From: an uncultured Azospirillum sp.
GTDB lineage: Bacteria; Pseudomonadota; Alphaproteobacteria; RF32; CAG-239
Assembly: GCA_902489795.1 (NCBI GenBank)
Contig: CABUBU010000004.1
Coordinates: 1-64,000 of the forward strand
Length of the DNA: 64,000 nt
Direction of reading: 5' to 3'
A program made the position numbers and the translations under genes. A model generated the notes under the pieces. It was not told where the DNA came from. It worked only from the letters and a program-made list of their open reading frames with translations, and made no database searches. Shown piece by piece: positions 33,667-40,525 of the stretch (positions are counted from its first letter, which is position 1; each line of letters begins with the position of its first letter).

Positions 33667-33917
33667 AGCTTTTCTCCTCTCTTCTTTTTGGCTTTGTCCT
33701 CAAACATCAAATCCAACTTAACCTTCAGTTCCGTCAGCAGTTGCGTTTGCACATCGTTTTTCCGCAAAAGCTCGCCGATTGAACGTTCAAACGCATCCAT
33801 CCGTTTTTCCAGATTGTCAACTTTCGTTTCCTGCCTTGCTTTCCACTCCCCCATTCTGATAAAGTTGCACAAAACGCCGATTAATGCCGATATTCCGGCA
33901 AACAAACTCCAATCCAT
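33663..33917 (-). CDS. one-helix plus coiled-coil protein (possible holin), 84 aa
   Basis: It starts MDWSLFAGISALIGVLCNFIRMG, a single N-terminal membrane helix, followed by a heptad-rich coil (KVDNLEKRMDAFERSIGELL) and a basic tail. It overlaps the endolysin gene by 4 bp. This layout is common for phage proteins directly before endolysins and is often called holin-like. ATG 33917 lies after a GGAG site; the longer frame to 33986 crosses a terminator. Confidence 0.6.
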   Translation of the reverse strand: MDWSLFAGISALIGVLCNFIRMGEWKARQETKVDNLEKRMDAFERSIGELLRKNDVQTQLLTELKVKLDLMFEDKAKKKRGEKL

Positions 33918-33934
33918 TACTTTTTTTCTCCAAC

Positions 33935-33960
33935 AAAAAAGGGAGCGTTTCCGCTCCCCG
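33935..33960 (-). terminator. terminator before the lysis cassette
   Basis: GGGAGCG-gaaa-CGCTCCC followed by TTTTTT on the minus strand, 4 bp beyond the stop of the 70-aa gene. Confidence 0.85.
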
Positions 33961-33963
33961 TCG

Positions 33964-34176
33964 TTACAGTTCCTCACCGTGCTCATGATGTTTCATCATC
34001 CAAATTGTCTTGGCTTCCGACTTCATCATGTGGCCAACGGTTTTGGCCATGTCGGCCACCGTTTCGGACGAGATTTTCTCGCCCTTGTCCAGTTTGGCCT
34101 CGATTTTATCCAGCAGTTTCTCGCCGACATCGCTCAATCTGCTGTAAAAATCCTCATGTTCGGTTAAAGTTTTCAT
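33964..34176 (-). CDS. hypothetical phage protein, 70 aa
   Basis: This is a small, charged helical protein (MKTLTEHEDFYSRLSDVGEKLLDKI ...) ending in a His/Glu-rich tail. It has no recognised domain. It overlaps the upstream 109-aa gene by 4 bp and is followed by a terminator, so it ends the transcription unit that begins with the tail genes. Confidence 0.6.
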   Translation of the reverse strand: MKTLTEHEDFYSRLSDVGEKLLDKIEAKLDKGEKISSETVADMAKTVGHMMKSEAKTIWMMKHHEHGEEL

Positions 34177-34502
34177 TTCATGACTCCTGCTATTTTTTGG
34201 ATCAGCGGCGCCGCCTGCTGATAAATCTCTATCAGACGAAATTTTCCATCAGGCACAATTGCCGCCAGATTACCCGAAAGATATTGTTTAATTTTGGAAC
34301 CTTCGATTTTTCCCTGATCATCCATCAGCGGCCGCACCAGATGTTCAAATTTATCAATATATTTCTGGACTTGTCCGGAAATATTGACTTTGAAGATACC
34401 GGATCCGACCGTCATGTGTTCGGAGGAAACACCGCCGAACAAATCGGTTAAAATCTCTTGTTCAAAAAGATCAAGCTCAGTTTGCTTCAGGGATTCAATC
34501 AT
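34173..34502 (-). CDS. hypothetical phage protein, 109 aa
   Basis: No family is recognised. It is acidic and mixed alpha/beta, opening MIESLKQTELDLFEQEIL and ending QQAAPLIQKIAGVMK. It overlaps its neighbours at both ends by 4 bp (ATGA type), so it is translated as part of the same operon. Its position among accessory late genes gives no clear role. Confidence 0.6.
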   Translation of the reverse strand: MIESLKQTELDLFEQEILTDLFGGVSSEHMTVGSGIFKVNISGQVQKYIDKFEHLVRPLMDDQGKIEGSKIKQYLSGNLAAIVPDGKFRLIEIYQQAAPLIQKIAGVMK

Positions 34503-34894
34503 AACAGCCTGTCTCCCCGTTCGGCACGAAGTTCGGCCAGTTGCCGGCGCAGTTCTTCGTTTTCTTTTTCCAAACCCGCCGCATGCCGGCCGAACTCTTG
34601 GGCCGTGTTCGCCACCACGTCGATATATTCTTCCGCCAAAGCGGCAAACACGGGAATTTGCACAAACTCGTCCTTGAAGCGCTCAAACAGCCAGTCGTTG
34701 AAAGTTGCCATCATCTGCTGTCGCTTGGACAAGGCTTTCTCATCGCCGTTGACAAACGCCTGCTGATCGTTCGACATCTTGTTGACCAACTCATCAAAAC
34801 GCTGCCATACCGGCGCCCGCACCGGAGCGCTGCCCTGGCTTTCTATCTGATAAAGCTTTTGCTTAAATTCCTCGATTGCGTCGATTTTTCCCAT
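34499..34894 (-). CDS. hypothetical phage protein, 131 aa, coiled coil
   Basis: It starts MGKIDAIEEFKQKLYQIESQ, seven bases after GGGGAG. The C-terminal third is a coiled coil (GLEKENEELRRQLAELRAER). No domain is recognised. It overlaps the next gene by 4 bp. Confidence 0.6.
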   Translation of the reverse strand: MGKIDAIEEFKQKLYQIESQGSAPVRAPVWQRFDELVNKMSNDQQAFVNGDEKALSKRQQMMATFNDWLFERFKDEFVQIPVFAALAEEYIDVVANTAQEFGRHAAGLEKENEELRRQLAELRAERGDRLL

Positions 34895-34911
34895 GATGCC
34901 GCTCCCCTTTG

Positions 34912-35490
34912 CTAGGCTGCCGGAGTGCTCGAATCTGTCGGCGCTTTCCAGTCGTTGTACCGCGGCATGGCTGCCGGACAAAGATTATCAAGCGGCATTA
35001 CCAGCTTGCCAGGAACAAAAGTAGCATTGCAGTAACACAGAATTTCGTTTTTGGTCGTGTCGATGCGGTTATTGAGATAGGCGAAGTTGTCAACCGTCGC
35101 CTGCTTGTCAACCGCCACCTGCTTGTCCAAAGCGGCAAAGGCTGCCGCCAGCTCTTTGTAGTTGGCGTTGATTTTGTCGTCGTTTTTATTCGACAACGCA
35201 ATCGCCTCTTTATAAACGTCAATGCCGACGCTGTCTGTATAACGTTCGGCTTCCAGTTTGGCAATATGTGCTTCCAAAGCCGAAATCACCCGGCTGTCAC
35301 CAACCGCGGTTGCGCCGGCTGCAACGGCACCGGCATTTCCCAGACCGCCGAACAGACCGCCCAGCAAACCACCACCGTTTGAAAGCTGGTTAACCAGCGC
35401 CACAGTTCCCGGAATAGCCAGACCAAGAGCGGCTCCGGCCAGTCCTTTAGAGGCGACGGACTTCTCTCCGTCTGCTGTTTTAATCATCAT
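34912..35490 (-). CDS. hypothetical phage protein, 192 aa, Gly/Ala-rich N terminus
   Basis: The N-terminal third is glycine- and alanine-rich (LAGAALGLAIPGTVALVNQL, then GGLLGGLFGGLGNAGAVAAG). A helical rod (ALEAHIAKLEAERYTDSVG...) follows, then a C-terminal part with CYCNATFVPGKL. Proteins with this plan occur in many phages of gut bacteria and may be structural, but none has a proven role that I can name. ATG 35490 lies eight bases after GGAG; a TTG at 35517 is in frame. The stretch 35491-35616 holds no gene. Confidence 0.55.
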   Translation of the reverse strand: MMIKTADGEKSVASKGLAGAALGLAIPGTVALVNQLSNGGGLLGGLFGGLGNAGAVAAGATAVGDSRVISALEAHIAKLEAERYTDSVGIDVYKEAIALSNKNDDKINANYKELAAAFAALDKQVAVDKQATVDNFAYLNNRIDTTKNEILCYCNATFVPGKLVMPLDNLCPAAMPRYNDWKAPTDSSTPAA

Positions 35491-35616
35491 GATCGTTTCT
35501 CCATTTTTGTTAAACAATGAAGAAAGCCTTCGAAAACTTATTTATAAAAATAACCCCGGACACTTTCTTCATATCCAGAGTAACCGCCACAATAATCATA
35601 AAGAACGCCGCCGGTT

Positions 35617-35892
35617 CTACTTTCCGGGACACTCCAAGAGCCTTGAAATATAAGCCGTTAAAAGATCAGCGGACATTTCGAGGGCTTTGTTATACCGGCG
35701 GGAAATCGTTTTGACTTCCCGCCCTGCGTCAAAAGCAATTTGCTTTTGCGGAATTTTCAAAACATCAACCTCAATCAAAATTTTCTTTTGCTCTTCCAGC
35801 AACGGAAACGAATTGATCAAATCGACCGCTCTTTCTTTCGACATCCGTTGAAATATAAATTTTGCAAACTCCTTTTTGACCGCAGACCGCAT
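35617..35892 (-). CDS. small helix-turn-helix protein, 91 aa
   Basis: It starts MRSAVKKEFAKFIFQRMSKE. The C-terminal half has a helix-turn-helix of sigma-region-4 type (IPQKQIAFDAGREVKTISRRY). It may be a phage late-gene regulator. ATG 35892 lies close behind a ggaggt site; the longer 35997 frame overlaps the DUF1353 gene. Confidence 0.6.
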   Translation of the reverse strand: MRSAVKKEFAKFIFQRMSKERAVDLINSFPLLEEQKKILIEVDVLKIPQKQIAFDAGREVKTISRRYNKALEMSADLLTAYISRLLECPGK

Positions 35893-35902
35893 AAGACCTC
35901 CA

Positions 35903-36253
35903 TCACTTCCACCCCTTTGAAATCTGGTATAATTCAACAAAGGCATAAACCACCCACGGCTTCCATGAGGTATACCAGCGTTCTCCCAGCCCGGCATTTT
36001 TCCAGAGCTTCAGCAAAATTGACGTTGCTTCCCGCCGGCGGTACTTTTCTTTGTGCCCGCACATAAAATCGTGTACGCAGGCCGCCTCGATCCCTTCTTT
36101 CAGCTCGTTGTGCGTAAACATCCACATCACGAACCACGGCACCGAAACGCCGTCAAAAACAAAACCGGCGGGAACTTTCACCCCCTGCCGGCTTAACTTA
36201 TCTAAGGTAATATATTTCTTGCGCCCGTATACGGCAAATAACAGCTTTTCCAT
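35903..36253 (-). CDS. DUF1353 family phage protein
   Basis: This 116-aa protein of the DUF1353 family is recognised by VPAGFVFDGVSVPWFV, EAACVHDFMC and RREATSILLKLWKNAG, which carry the conserved Asp, His and Asp residues. Such genes are common among phage tail and lysis genes; the function is not established, and a peptidase-like fold has been suggested. The start at 36253 follows GAGGTG; a GTG six bases earlier is in frame. Confidence 0.8.
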   Translation of the reverse strand: MEKLLFAVYGRKKYITLDKLSRQGVKVPAGFVFDGVSVPWFVMWMFTHNELKEGIEAACVHDFMCGHKEKYRRREATSILLKLWKNAGLGERWYTSWKPWVVYAFVELYQISKGWK

Positions 36254-36260
36254 ATTCACC

Positions 36261-36320
36261 TCACAAAAAAAGCCAGAGCATCAGCCCCAGCCATAAAATA
36301 ATTAAAAACCTGACAAACAT
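36261..36320 (-). CDS. very small hydrophobic peptide, 19 aa
   Basis: The peptide is MFVRFLIILWLGLMLWLFL then stop. It starts 3 bp after the stop of the tail protein gene and ends just before the DUF1353 start. It is one membrane-spanning stretch with a single Arg. No strong ribosome site is visible, but translation could reinitiate from the upstream stop. It may be real or incidental. Confidence 0.35.
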   Translation of the reverse strand: MFVRFLIILWLGLMLWLFL

Positions 36321-36323
36321 CGT

Positions 36324-37805
36324 TCAAGCACCGCCCATAACCCAGCGTTCAGCTTTCTCCTGCGCGGTTATCTGCAATTCGGTCAGTCCCAAATAATCGT
36401 TGTCTCTTCCCTGACCGGAGGATGTATAGAAACGATGATACTTGTGCCAACTTGGGTTGGTTATGCTGAAAGACCAGTTGCCGCCCGCCGTGGTGTTGGT
36501 GTTGGTTCCGCTTGCGACATCAACCCACGTCGTTCCATTGTCCGAAACCTGAAATTTCCAGTCAAGCGGCAAAACATTATCCCCGCCGTTATAAACCGTG
36601 ACTGATGATACTTTCAAAGGGTGCGGATTATAGAACTCAAGCCAATGCGGTTGCCCGCTGCCGGAGTGCCATTGGTCATTTTCCGTGTCCTCTAACACGG
36701 TATTCCCGTCAAAAGCCTTCCAAGCTGCCCGATATGTATTGTTTTCGCTGTCCGCCTCAACGGCAAAGCTGTCTCCGCCAACCGTTCCGTTGCCGGTAAG
36801 AACGGGTTGCTCAAAATCCGAAACAATTTCTTTTTTTACAATATGCGCCGGCAAGCTCAAATCCGCCGTTTCTGTCATGTCCGCATAGCCTTCCGGACGA
36901 TCGAACGTGTCATCCGGCGACAACAGATAAAGCGCCGGCTTGCCCGCCCCCGTCAAAAGATACATCTTCAGATCAACCGCCGAACCTTCGTCAACGTAAT
37001 TAATCAGATTGCCGCCCTCGGCATACGGCTTCATAATCAGCGTCTGCGCCTCGATAACTTCTCCTTCATGATAAAAAGGCTGCGTAATCAACTTCATATA
37101 ATCGGTCAGAGAAACCCTGACTTCCGGCGTCATGTTGGCCGAGGATAACGTGCAGAAAACATTACCGCCGACAACCTCCAGACGAAGTTCCGAAAGACCG
37201 CTATAAACGCTGTCATTCTCCAGCATATAGTACGTGTAAGCCGTATCGGCTCCAACTTCCAACTCGCTTAAAGACGCCGCCGAGGCCGGCATTTTCAATT
37301 CCTTTACCAGCGTCATCAGCGAAGTGTCTCCCAGATAATCCGCTTCGTTGGTCGCATATATCCTCAAAGTCTGCCTGTCTCCTGCAACTTTTATACTTTT
37401 CAACATAACCGGCCGGCTAAACTTAAAATATTTCGGCTGCGCAAAATTGCCGGACGTGGTAAAGTTGTTGTCAAACCACGGAATCCAGCCGCCGCCGTAC
37501 GCGGTACAATAGGTTGCAAACTCATATCTTGAGGCTTTGAAACCTTCCAGATCGTCAACAAAATTAAACGGAAATGTTTTCCAACCGGCTTCCGTCATCT
37601 CGTCGACCGGATAGCTCTTTGCCTTCGTCGTATTTTCAAAAATATACGACGCCGCGCTTTTCCCGCCCTCAATCTCCGCAATCTTTTCCGCATACGCCCG
37701 AAAAGTCACCTCGTCGCCGACCTCAACCCCTTTTTTGACAATTGCCGACCTGATTGCGCTTTTGGTCCCGGCAATATAGCGGATTTTTTCAACCACCGTC
37801 CCCAT
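36324..37805 (-). CDS. phage tail/receptor-binding protein with discoidin-like domains
   Basis: This is a 493-aa protein. A short N-terminal phage domain (MGTVVEKIRYIAGTKSAIRSAIVKKG) is followed by two regions resembling F5/8 type C (discoidin) carbohydrate-binding folds. The last is at about 330-470 and has WHSGSGQPHWLEFYNPHPLKVSSV and FQVSDNGTTWVDVASG. It probably binds host surface sugars. It overlaps the tail-fibre gene by one base (ATG within TGATG), as expected for fibre subunits or fibre plus tip. Confidence 0.7.
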   Translation of the reverse strand: MGTVVEKIRYIAGTKSAIRSAIVKKGVEVGDEVTFRAYAEKIAEIEGGKSAASYIFENTTKAKSYPVDEMTEAGWKTFPFNFVDDLEGFKASRYEFATYCTAYGGGWIPWFDNNFTTSGNFAQPKYFKFSRPVMLKSIKVAGDRQTLRIYATNEADYLGDTSLMTLVKELKMPASAASLSELEVGADTAYTYYMLENDSVYSGLSELRLEVVGGNVFCTLSSANMTPEVRVSLTDYMKLITQPFYHEGEVIEAQTLIMKPYAEGGNLINYVDEGSAVDLKMYLLTGAGKPALYLLSPDDTFDRPEGYADMTETADLSLPAHIVKKEIVSDFEQPVLTGNGTVGGDSFAVEADSENNTYRAAWKAFDGNTVLEDTENDQWHSGSGQPHWLEFYNPHPLKVSSVTVYNGGDNVLPLDWKFQVSDNGTTWVDVASGTNTNTTAGGNWSFSITNPSWHKYHRFYTSSGQGRDNDYLGLTELQITAQEKAERWVMGGA

Positions 37806-38383
37806 CAGATCACCTCCCCGTTAATCTCGTCCGCAAGCGTTCCCAACTCATTAACCACCGCTTCGGCCCGTTCAACCAGCGCAGTTGCTGTTGCTGCCGC
37901 CGCTACTGCTTCGTTCGCCGCCGCCTGCGCCGCGTTCTTATACTTGAGCACCGTTTCCACAATGTTTTGCGGATCATCGCCGGAAACCGGATCCACCAAC
38001 AACGCGCGGGAGAGCTGCTCCTGCAGCTCCTGCAAATTCATGAAAACCCCATCAAACGAATCCTCCAGCTGCTCCATATCAAACAACTGGCCGTTGATAT
38101 AATCCGCTTCCTGCAAAAACGGTTTGTTGCGCAAAACCGCCAGCTTCACGTTTTCCGCCGGCGGCGCCGCAAACACCACCTTGCCCGTGATTTCCTCGCC
38201 GCTGCCCGCCACCGTATAATCGGTACCTTCCGTCAAAACCTTCAACGCGTCGCCGCTGCCGGAATAAACCTTTATCTGCGCGGTACCGTCTTTGTTCCTG
38301 TAAAACTTAAACGGCACCGGAAATTCCAAAGCCGTCCCGTCCGCCACATAATTGACTTTGCTCACATCCGAAAATAAAGTCAT
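37805..38383 (-). CDS. T7-type tail fibre N-terminal protein
   Basis: This 192-aa protein matches the N-terminal, tail-attachment domain of T7 gp17-like fibres. It has YVADGTALEFPVPFKFYRNKD, TEGTDYTVAGSG and LKLAVLRNKPF-type beta strands. A coiled coil follows (ALVERAEAVVNELGTLADEI). The receptor-binding part is encoded separately downstream, so the fibre is modular. A promoter, a 10-codon leader and a terminator lie upstream. Confidence 0.8.
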   Translation of the reverse strand: MTLFSDVSKVNYVADGTALEFPVPFKFYRNKDGTAQIKVYSGSGDALKVLTEGTDYTVAGSGEEITGKVVFAAPPAENVKLAVLRNKPFLQEADYINGQLFDMEQLEDSFDGVFMNLQELQEQLSRALLVDPVSGDDPQNIVETVLKYKNAAQAAANEAVAAAATATALVERAEAVVNELGTLADEINGEVI

Positions 38384-38450
38384 CTATCACTCCATAAAAT
38401 AAGCCGCCCCAAAGGACGGCCGGTTACAAAAAACATAAACTCATATAAAG

Positions 38451-38478
38451 AAAAGCCGTTGACTGCTCAACGGCTTTT
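38451..38478. terminator. 12-bp perfect hairpin before the tail-fibre gene (attenuator candidate)
   Basis: AAAAGCCGTTGA / TCAACGGCTTTT with a 4-nt loop. On the minus strand it has a TTTTCTTTAT tail and lies between a strong promoter and the fibre gene. Confidence 0.75.
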
Positions 38479-38495
38479 CCCACAAAAGTTTGTTC

Positions 38496-38528
38496 TTATA
38501 GTGATTTGGAAAGGTCTATAACTAACAT
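38496..38528 (-). CDS. leader peptide candidate, 10 aa
   Basis: The peptide is MLVIDLSKSL then stop, nine bases after AGGAGA and directly downstream of a near-consensus promoter. The terminator hairpin at 38451 follows. This arrangement suggests attenuation of the tail-fibre and lysis genes. Confidence 0.35.
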   Translation of the reverse strand: MLVIDLSKSL

Positions 38529-38545
38529 TTTTAACTTTCTCCTAG

Positions 38546-38574
38546 ATTGTATTAAAAATATATCCCTTTGTCAA
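38546..38574 (-). promoter_or_regulatory. near-consensus promoter for the fibre/lysis genes
   Basis: On the minus strand: TTGACA (38574-38569), 17 bp, TACAAT (38551-38546). Confidence 0.75.
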
Positions 38575-38592
38575 CATGTAATTTCTTGTAAT

Positions 38593-38622
38593 GCAAAAGG
38601 AGAACCGTTGCCGGCTCTCCTT
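38593..38622 (-). terminator. hairpin at the 3' end of peptide cassette 1
   Basis: AAGGAGAACCG pairs with CGGCTCTCCTT with one mismatch, five bases after the peptide stop codon. It matches the place of the hairpin in cassette 2. The T run is short (TTTT). Confidence 0.55.
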
Positions 38623-38627
38623 CCCTC

Positions 38628-38690
38628 CTATCGTCTAATCGACAGGAAAATTCGGATTTTCCGAATGATAATAATAAACTTTATTATCAT
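38628..38690 (-). CDS. 20-aa cationic hydrophobic peptide, putative type I toxin (cassette 1)
   Basis: The peptide is MIIKFIIIIRKIRIFLSIRR. Basic residues stand at 4, 10, 11, 13, 19 and 20, exactly as in the cassette 2 peptide (MMVKIIIIIKKLKIFFLIKK), though the codons differ at most positions. That pattern argues that the peptide itself is selected. A ribosome site (AAAGGAAAG) precedes the ATG and can be masked by pairing CTTTCC/GGAAAG. It is transcribed from its own promoter at 38852-38880. Peptides of this size and character in type I systems insert into the inner membrane. No known family is recognised. Confidence 0.7.
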   Translation of the reverse strand: MIIKFIIIIRKIRIFLSIRR

Positions 38691-38742
38691 AACTTTCCTT
38701 TCAGCCTTATCGGCGGTTGGGAAAGGGAAAACCCAATACCTA

Positions 38743-38771
38743 TTGACTTTTTACACCAAATAGGCTATCTT
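38743..38771 (+). promoter_or_regulatory. promoter of antisense RNA 1
   Basis: TTGACT (38743-38748), 17 bp, TATCTT (38766-38771), pointing right and opposite to the peptide gene. The same -35 and spacer start (TTGACTTTTTA) is found in cassette 2. Confidence 0.7.
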
Positions 38772-38777
38772 TAACTC

Positions 38778-38853
38778 ATGGAAGGTTAAAGAATGGGTTT
38801 AACCCTTTCCGAATTAAAGAATCGTCCGGTGTTCCAGCACCGGACTTTTTCTT
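38778..38853 (+). ncRNA. putative antisense RNA of cassette 1 (antitoxin)
   Basis: It is about 76 nt from the predicted start to the terminator GTCCGGTG/CACCGGAC (38824-38845) with a TTTTTCTTT tail. It is fully antisense to the 5' leader of the peptide mRNA. It covers the leader arm (38795-38810) that would otherwise pair with 38720-38734. It has an internal GGTTAAA/TTTAACC hairpin. Confidence 0.65.
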
Positions 38854-38880
38854 TATAGCCTAAGCCTTATATGCTGTCAA
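38852..38880 (-). promoter_or_regulatory. promoter of the cassette 1 peptide mRNA
   Basis: On the minus strand: TTGACA (38880-38875), 17 bp, TATAAA (38857-38852). The -35 overlaps the stop codon of the nuclease gene, and the -10 overlaps the antisense terminator's T tail. Confidence 0.75.
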
Positions 38881-39437
38881 TCGGCTTTCGCTAATGCTTC
38901 TTTTTTCGCAAACCAGCGGTCGGACTTCTCCTTTGTGTTCACCGACCACAGCCAGACAAAACGTTCGGCAAACGCCGCCACCGCCAACCGGTCACTAAGA
39001 AAAATACAATTCTCACTGTTTTTGACGGTAGCCGGTTCCGTCCAGTTATAGCTCCCCGTCACCGCCGTTCGTCCGTCAAATACCGCAAATTTGTTGTGCT
39101 CAATCTTATGTTTCGAGTGCACCCGGATATTAACCCCGGCCCGGTAAAGCTCCCACACCTTGGAACTTCTGCCGGCCGCCTGCAAACGGTCGGTCAGGAT
39201 CCGCACTTTCACCCCGCGGCGGTCAGCCTCTTTCAAAGCCTCCACAATATCCACATTGTTCAGCGAATAGACGGCAACGTCAATTTTCCGGCGGCTGCCG
39301 TTGATCATCTTAACAATGCTTTCCTCACAGGCATTTGAGGGCGAAAAATACACCTCAACACTCCCGGCCGGCTGAAAGCCCGCCGCCAGCACCGCCCCAC
39401 AGAGAAAAACACAAATAAGAATTGACAGCTTTCGCAT
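38877..39437 (-). CDS. secreted phospholipase D-type nuclease (Nuc-like)
   Basis: This is a 186-aa protein with a signal peptide (MRKLSILICVFLCGAVLAAG). It has a single HKD-type motif, KIEHNKFAVFDGRTAVTGSYNW (H-x-K-x4-D, then G-S-x-N), as in Nuc/BfiI/Zucchini-like endonucleases that work as dimers. It should act in the periplasm or outside the cell. It stands as an accessory gene between the antirepressor gene and peptide cassette 1; a role in excluding other phages or scavenging DNA is inference. The start at 39437 follows aaaggttgt. Confidence 0.82.
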   Translation of the reverse strand: MRKLSILICVFLCGAVLAAGFQPAGSVEVYFSPSNACEESIVKMINGSRRKIDVAVYSLNNVDIVEALKEADRRGVKVRILTDRLQAAGRSSKVWELYRAGVNIRVHSKHKIEHNKFAVFDGRTAVTGSYNWTEPATVKNSENCIFLSDRLAVAAFAERFVWLWSVNTKEKSDRWFAKKEALAKAD

Positions 39438-39487
39438 AATACAACCTTTCGATTGTATTTTTACACAAATAATACTTCTCGTCAACA

Positions 39488-39523
39488 ACAAAGGGCTGCA
39501 TTTTTACAAATACAGCCCTTTTG
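39488..39523 (-). terminator. terminator after the BRO-family gene
   Basis: AAAGGGCTG/CAGCCCTTT stem with a 14-nt A/T loop between the BRO stop and the nuclease start. The tail is weak on the minus strand but T-rich. Confidence 0.6.
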
Positions 39524-39541
39524 AATTGCAAACAATAATTA

Positions 39542-40198
39542 TCAGACAATCAAATTACTTTTTTTTAACCTCTCCTCCAATTCTAACATCAAATTTGTCC
39601 CGAAAAAGGCACGCCAGCTTCTCATCTTTTCAATAACTTGCGCTTCTTCTTCCGACAACTGATAATCCTTTCGGCTCCGGTTTTCTTCATCCAAAACCTT
39701 ACGAACAGCATTTTTATATATAGAACCAAAACTGTCTTCGCCGGCAGGCTTTATAGTTTTCCTGCCAACCGCCTTAACTTTACAGCCGGCCATTTCTTCA
39801 CGAACAGCCACCGCTACGCACTTCTTGACCATTTCACCAATCGCTTCCATGTCAACAGTTACCATTTTGGAAATAGTTCCATAACCTCCTGTCTTGCGAA
39901 TTGAGGGAAGCACTTCATGAGTAACCCATCTCTTAAACCTTTTGGCTTCCTGTTTACGGGAATCCAATGTAATATTATATAATCCAAATTCATTAACGAT
40001 ATTAGCCTTTCCCTGACGACCTATTTTTAACATAGACCGCTCATCATCATCTAATTTTTGAACAGCCTGAGTTGTGTTTTTTATTTCTAAAACTTTACAA
40101 ACATCACAGGCAACAAACCAAGGCTCTCCGTCTAACAAAATTGTTCTTATTTGATTTTTGTTGAAATTAAAAACTGAAATTTCGGCACTGTTACTCAT
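39542..40198 (-). CDS. BRO-N family antirepressor-like protein
   Basis: This 218-aa protein has an N-terminal BRO/P22-antirepressor DNA-binding domain. VFNFNKNQIRTILLDGEPWFVACDVCKVLEI starts it and FKRWVTHEVLPSIRKTGGYG closes it. The C-terminal 100 residues are an unrelated helical domain. Such proteins regulate the phage lytic switch or act on invading DNA. ATG 40198 lies behind GGAGGG and overlaps the stop of a 39-aa coiled-coil ORF. It has its own promoter about 300 bp upstream. Confidence 0.85.
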   Translation of the reverse strand: MSNSAEISVFNFNKNQIRTILLDGEPWFVACDVCKVLEIKNTTQAVQKLDDDERSMLKIGRQGKANIVNEFGLYNITLDSRKQEAKRFKRWVTHEVLPSIRKTGGYGTISKMVTVDMEAIGEMVKKCVAVAVREEMAGCKVKAVGRKTIKPAGEDSFGSIYKNAVRKVLDEENRSRKDYQLSEEEAQVIEKMRSWRAFFGTNLMLELEERLKKSNLIV

Positions 40199-40310
40199 GG
40201 TGACTGCCCTCCAACAGTTCAACCACTTCCTTCAATTTGGCCAGCACAAAATTCAAGGTGCTTTTCAGCGCCTCGTTTTCAACTTCCAACTCTTTATTTG
40301 ATTTTTCCAT
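40191..40310 (-). CDS. small coiled-coil protein, 39 aa
   Basis: It starts MEKSNKELEVENEALKSTLN, is entirely helical with heptads, and ends in GSHHE. Its stop overlaps the BRO start, and it contains the BRO ribosome site. It may regulate translation of BRO or form a complex with it. Confidence 0.45.
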   Translation of the reverse strand: MEKSNKELEVENEALKSTLNFVLAKLKEVVELLEGSHHE

Positions 40311-40408
40311 CGCTTAAAATCCTTATGAGAATATAGGCGATGTGGATGCTCATAACCAGTAAGCGAACTGGCGTGCTTATTCAATATATTCGCAACCATC
40401 CACACCAT
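40265..40408 (-). CDS. possible basic small protein, 47 aa
   Basis: The frame reads MVWMVANILNKHASSLTGYE and continues HPHRLYSHKDFKRW to a Lys/Arg-rich end. It overlaps the 39-aa ORF in another frame. No ribosome site is visible. It lies in the BRO mRNA leader, which also holds the hairpin CCGAA/TTCGG plus T run at about 40424-40440. Confidence 0.25.
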   Translation of the reverse strand: MVWMVANILNKHASSLTGYEHPHRLYSHKDFKRWKNQIKSWKLKTRR

Positions 40409-40496
40409 ATTTAAAATTAAAAAATACCGAAACTTTCGGGCGGCTTCCGTCGCTTAATACAACCTTATGAGGGGTTGAAGCTTCCGCTTGTTTATA

Positions 40497-40525
40497 ATAA
40501 TAAACAGAAATATATGGGTTGTCAA
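40497..40525 (-). promoter_or_regulatory. consensus promoter of the BRO operon
   Basis: On the minus strand: TTGACA (40525-40520), 17 bp, TATTAT (40502-40497). The -35 overlaps the stop of the upstream gene. Confidence 0.7.

Noticed and set aside
35517..35714. Third copy of the small-peptide cassette near 35.5 kb
   Set aside because: The stretch has ATAATCAT-like bases, but no 20-codon frame, opposing promoters or CCGGTG terminator.
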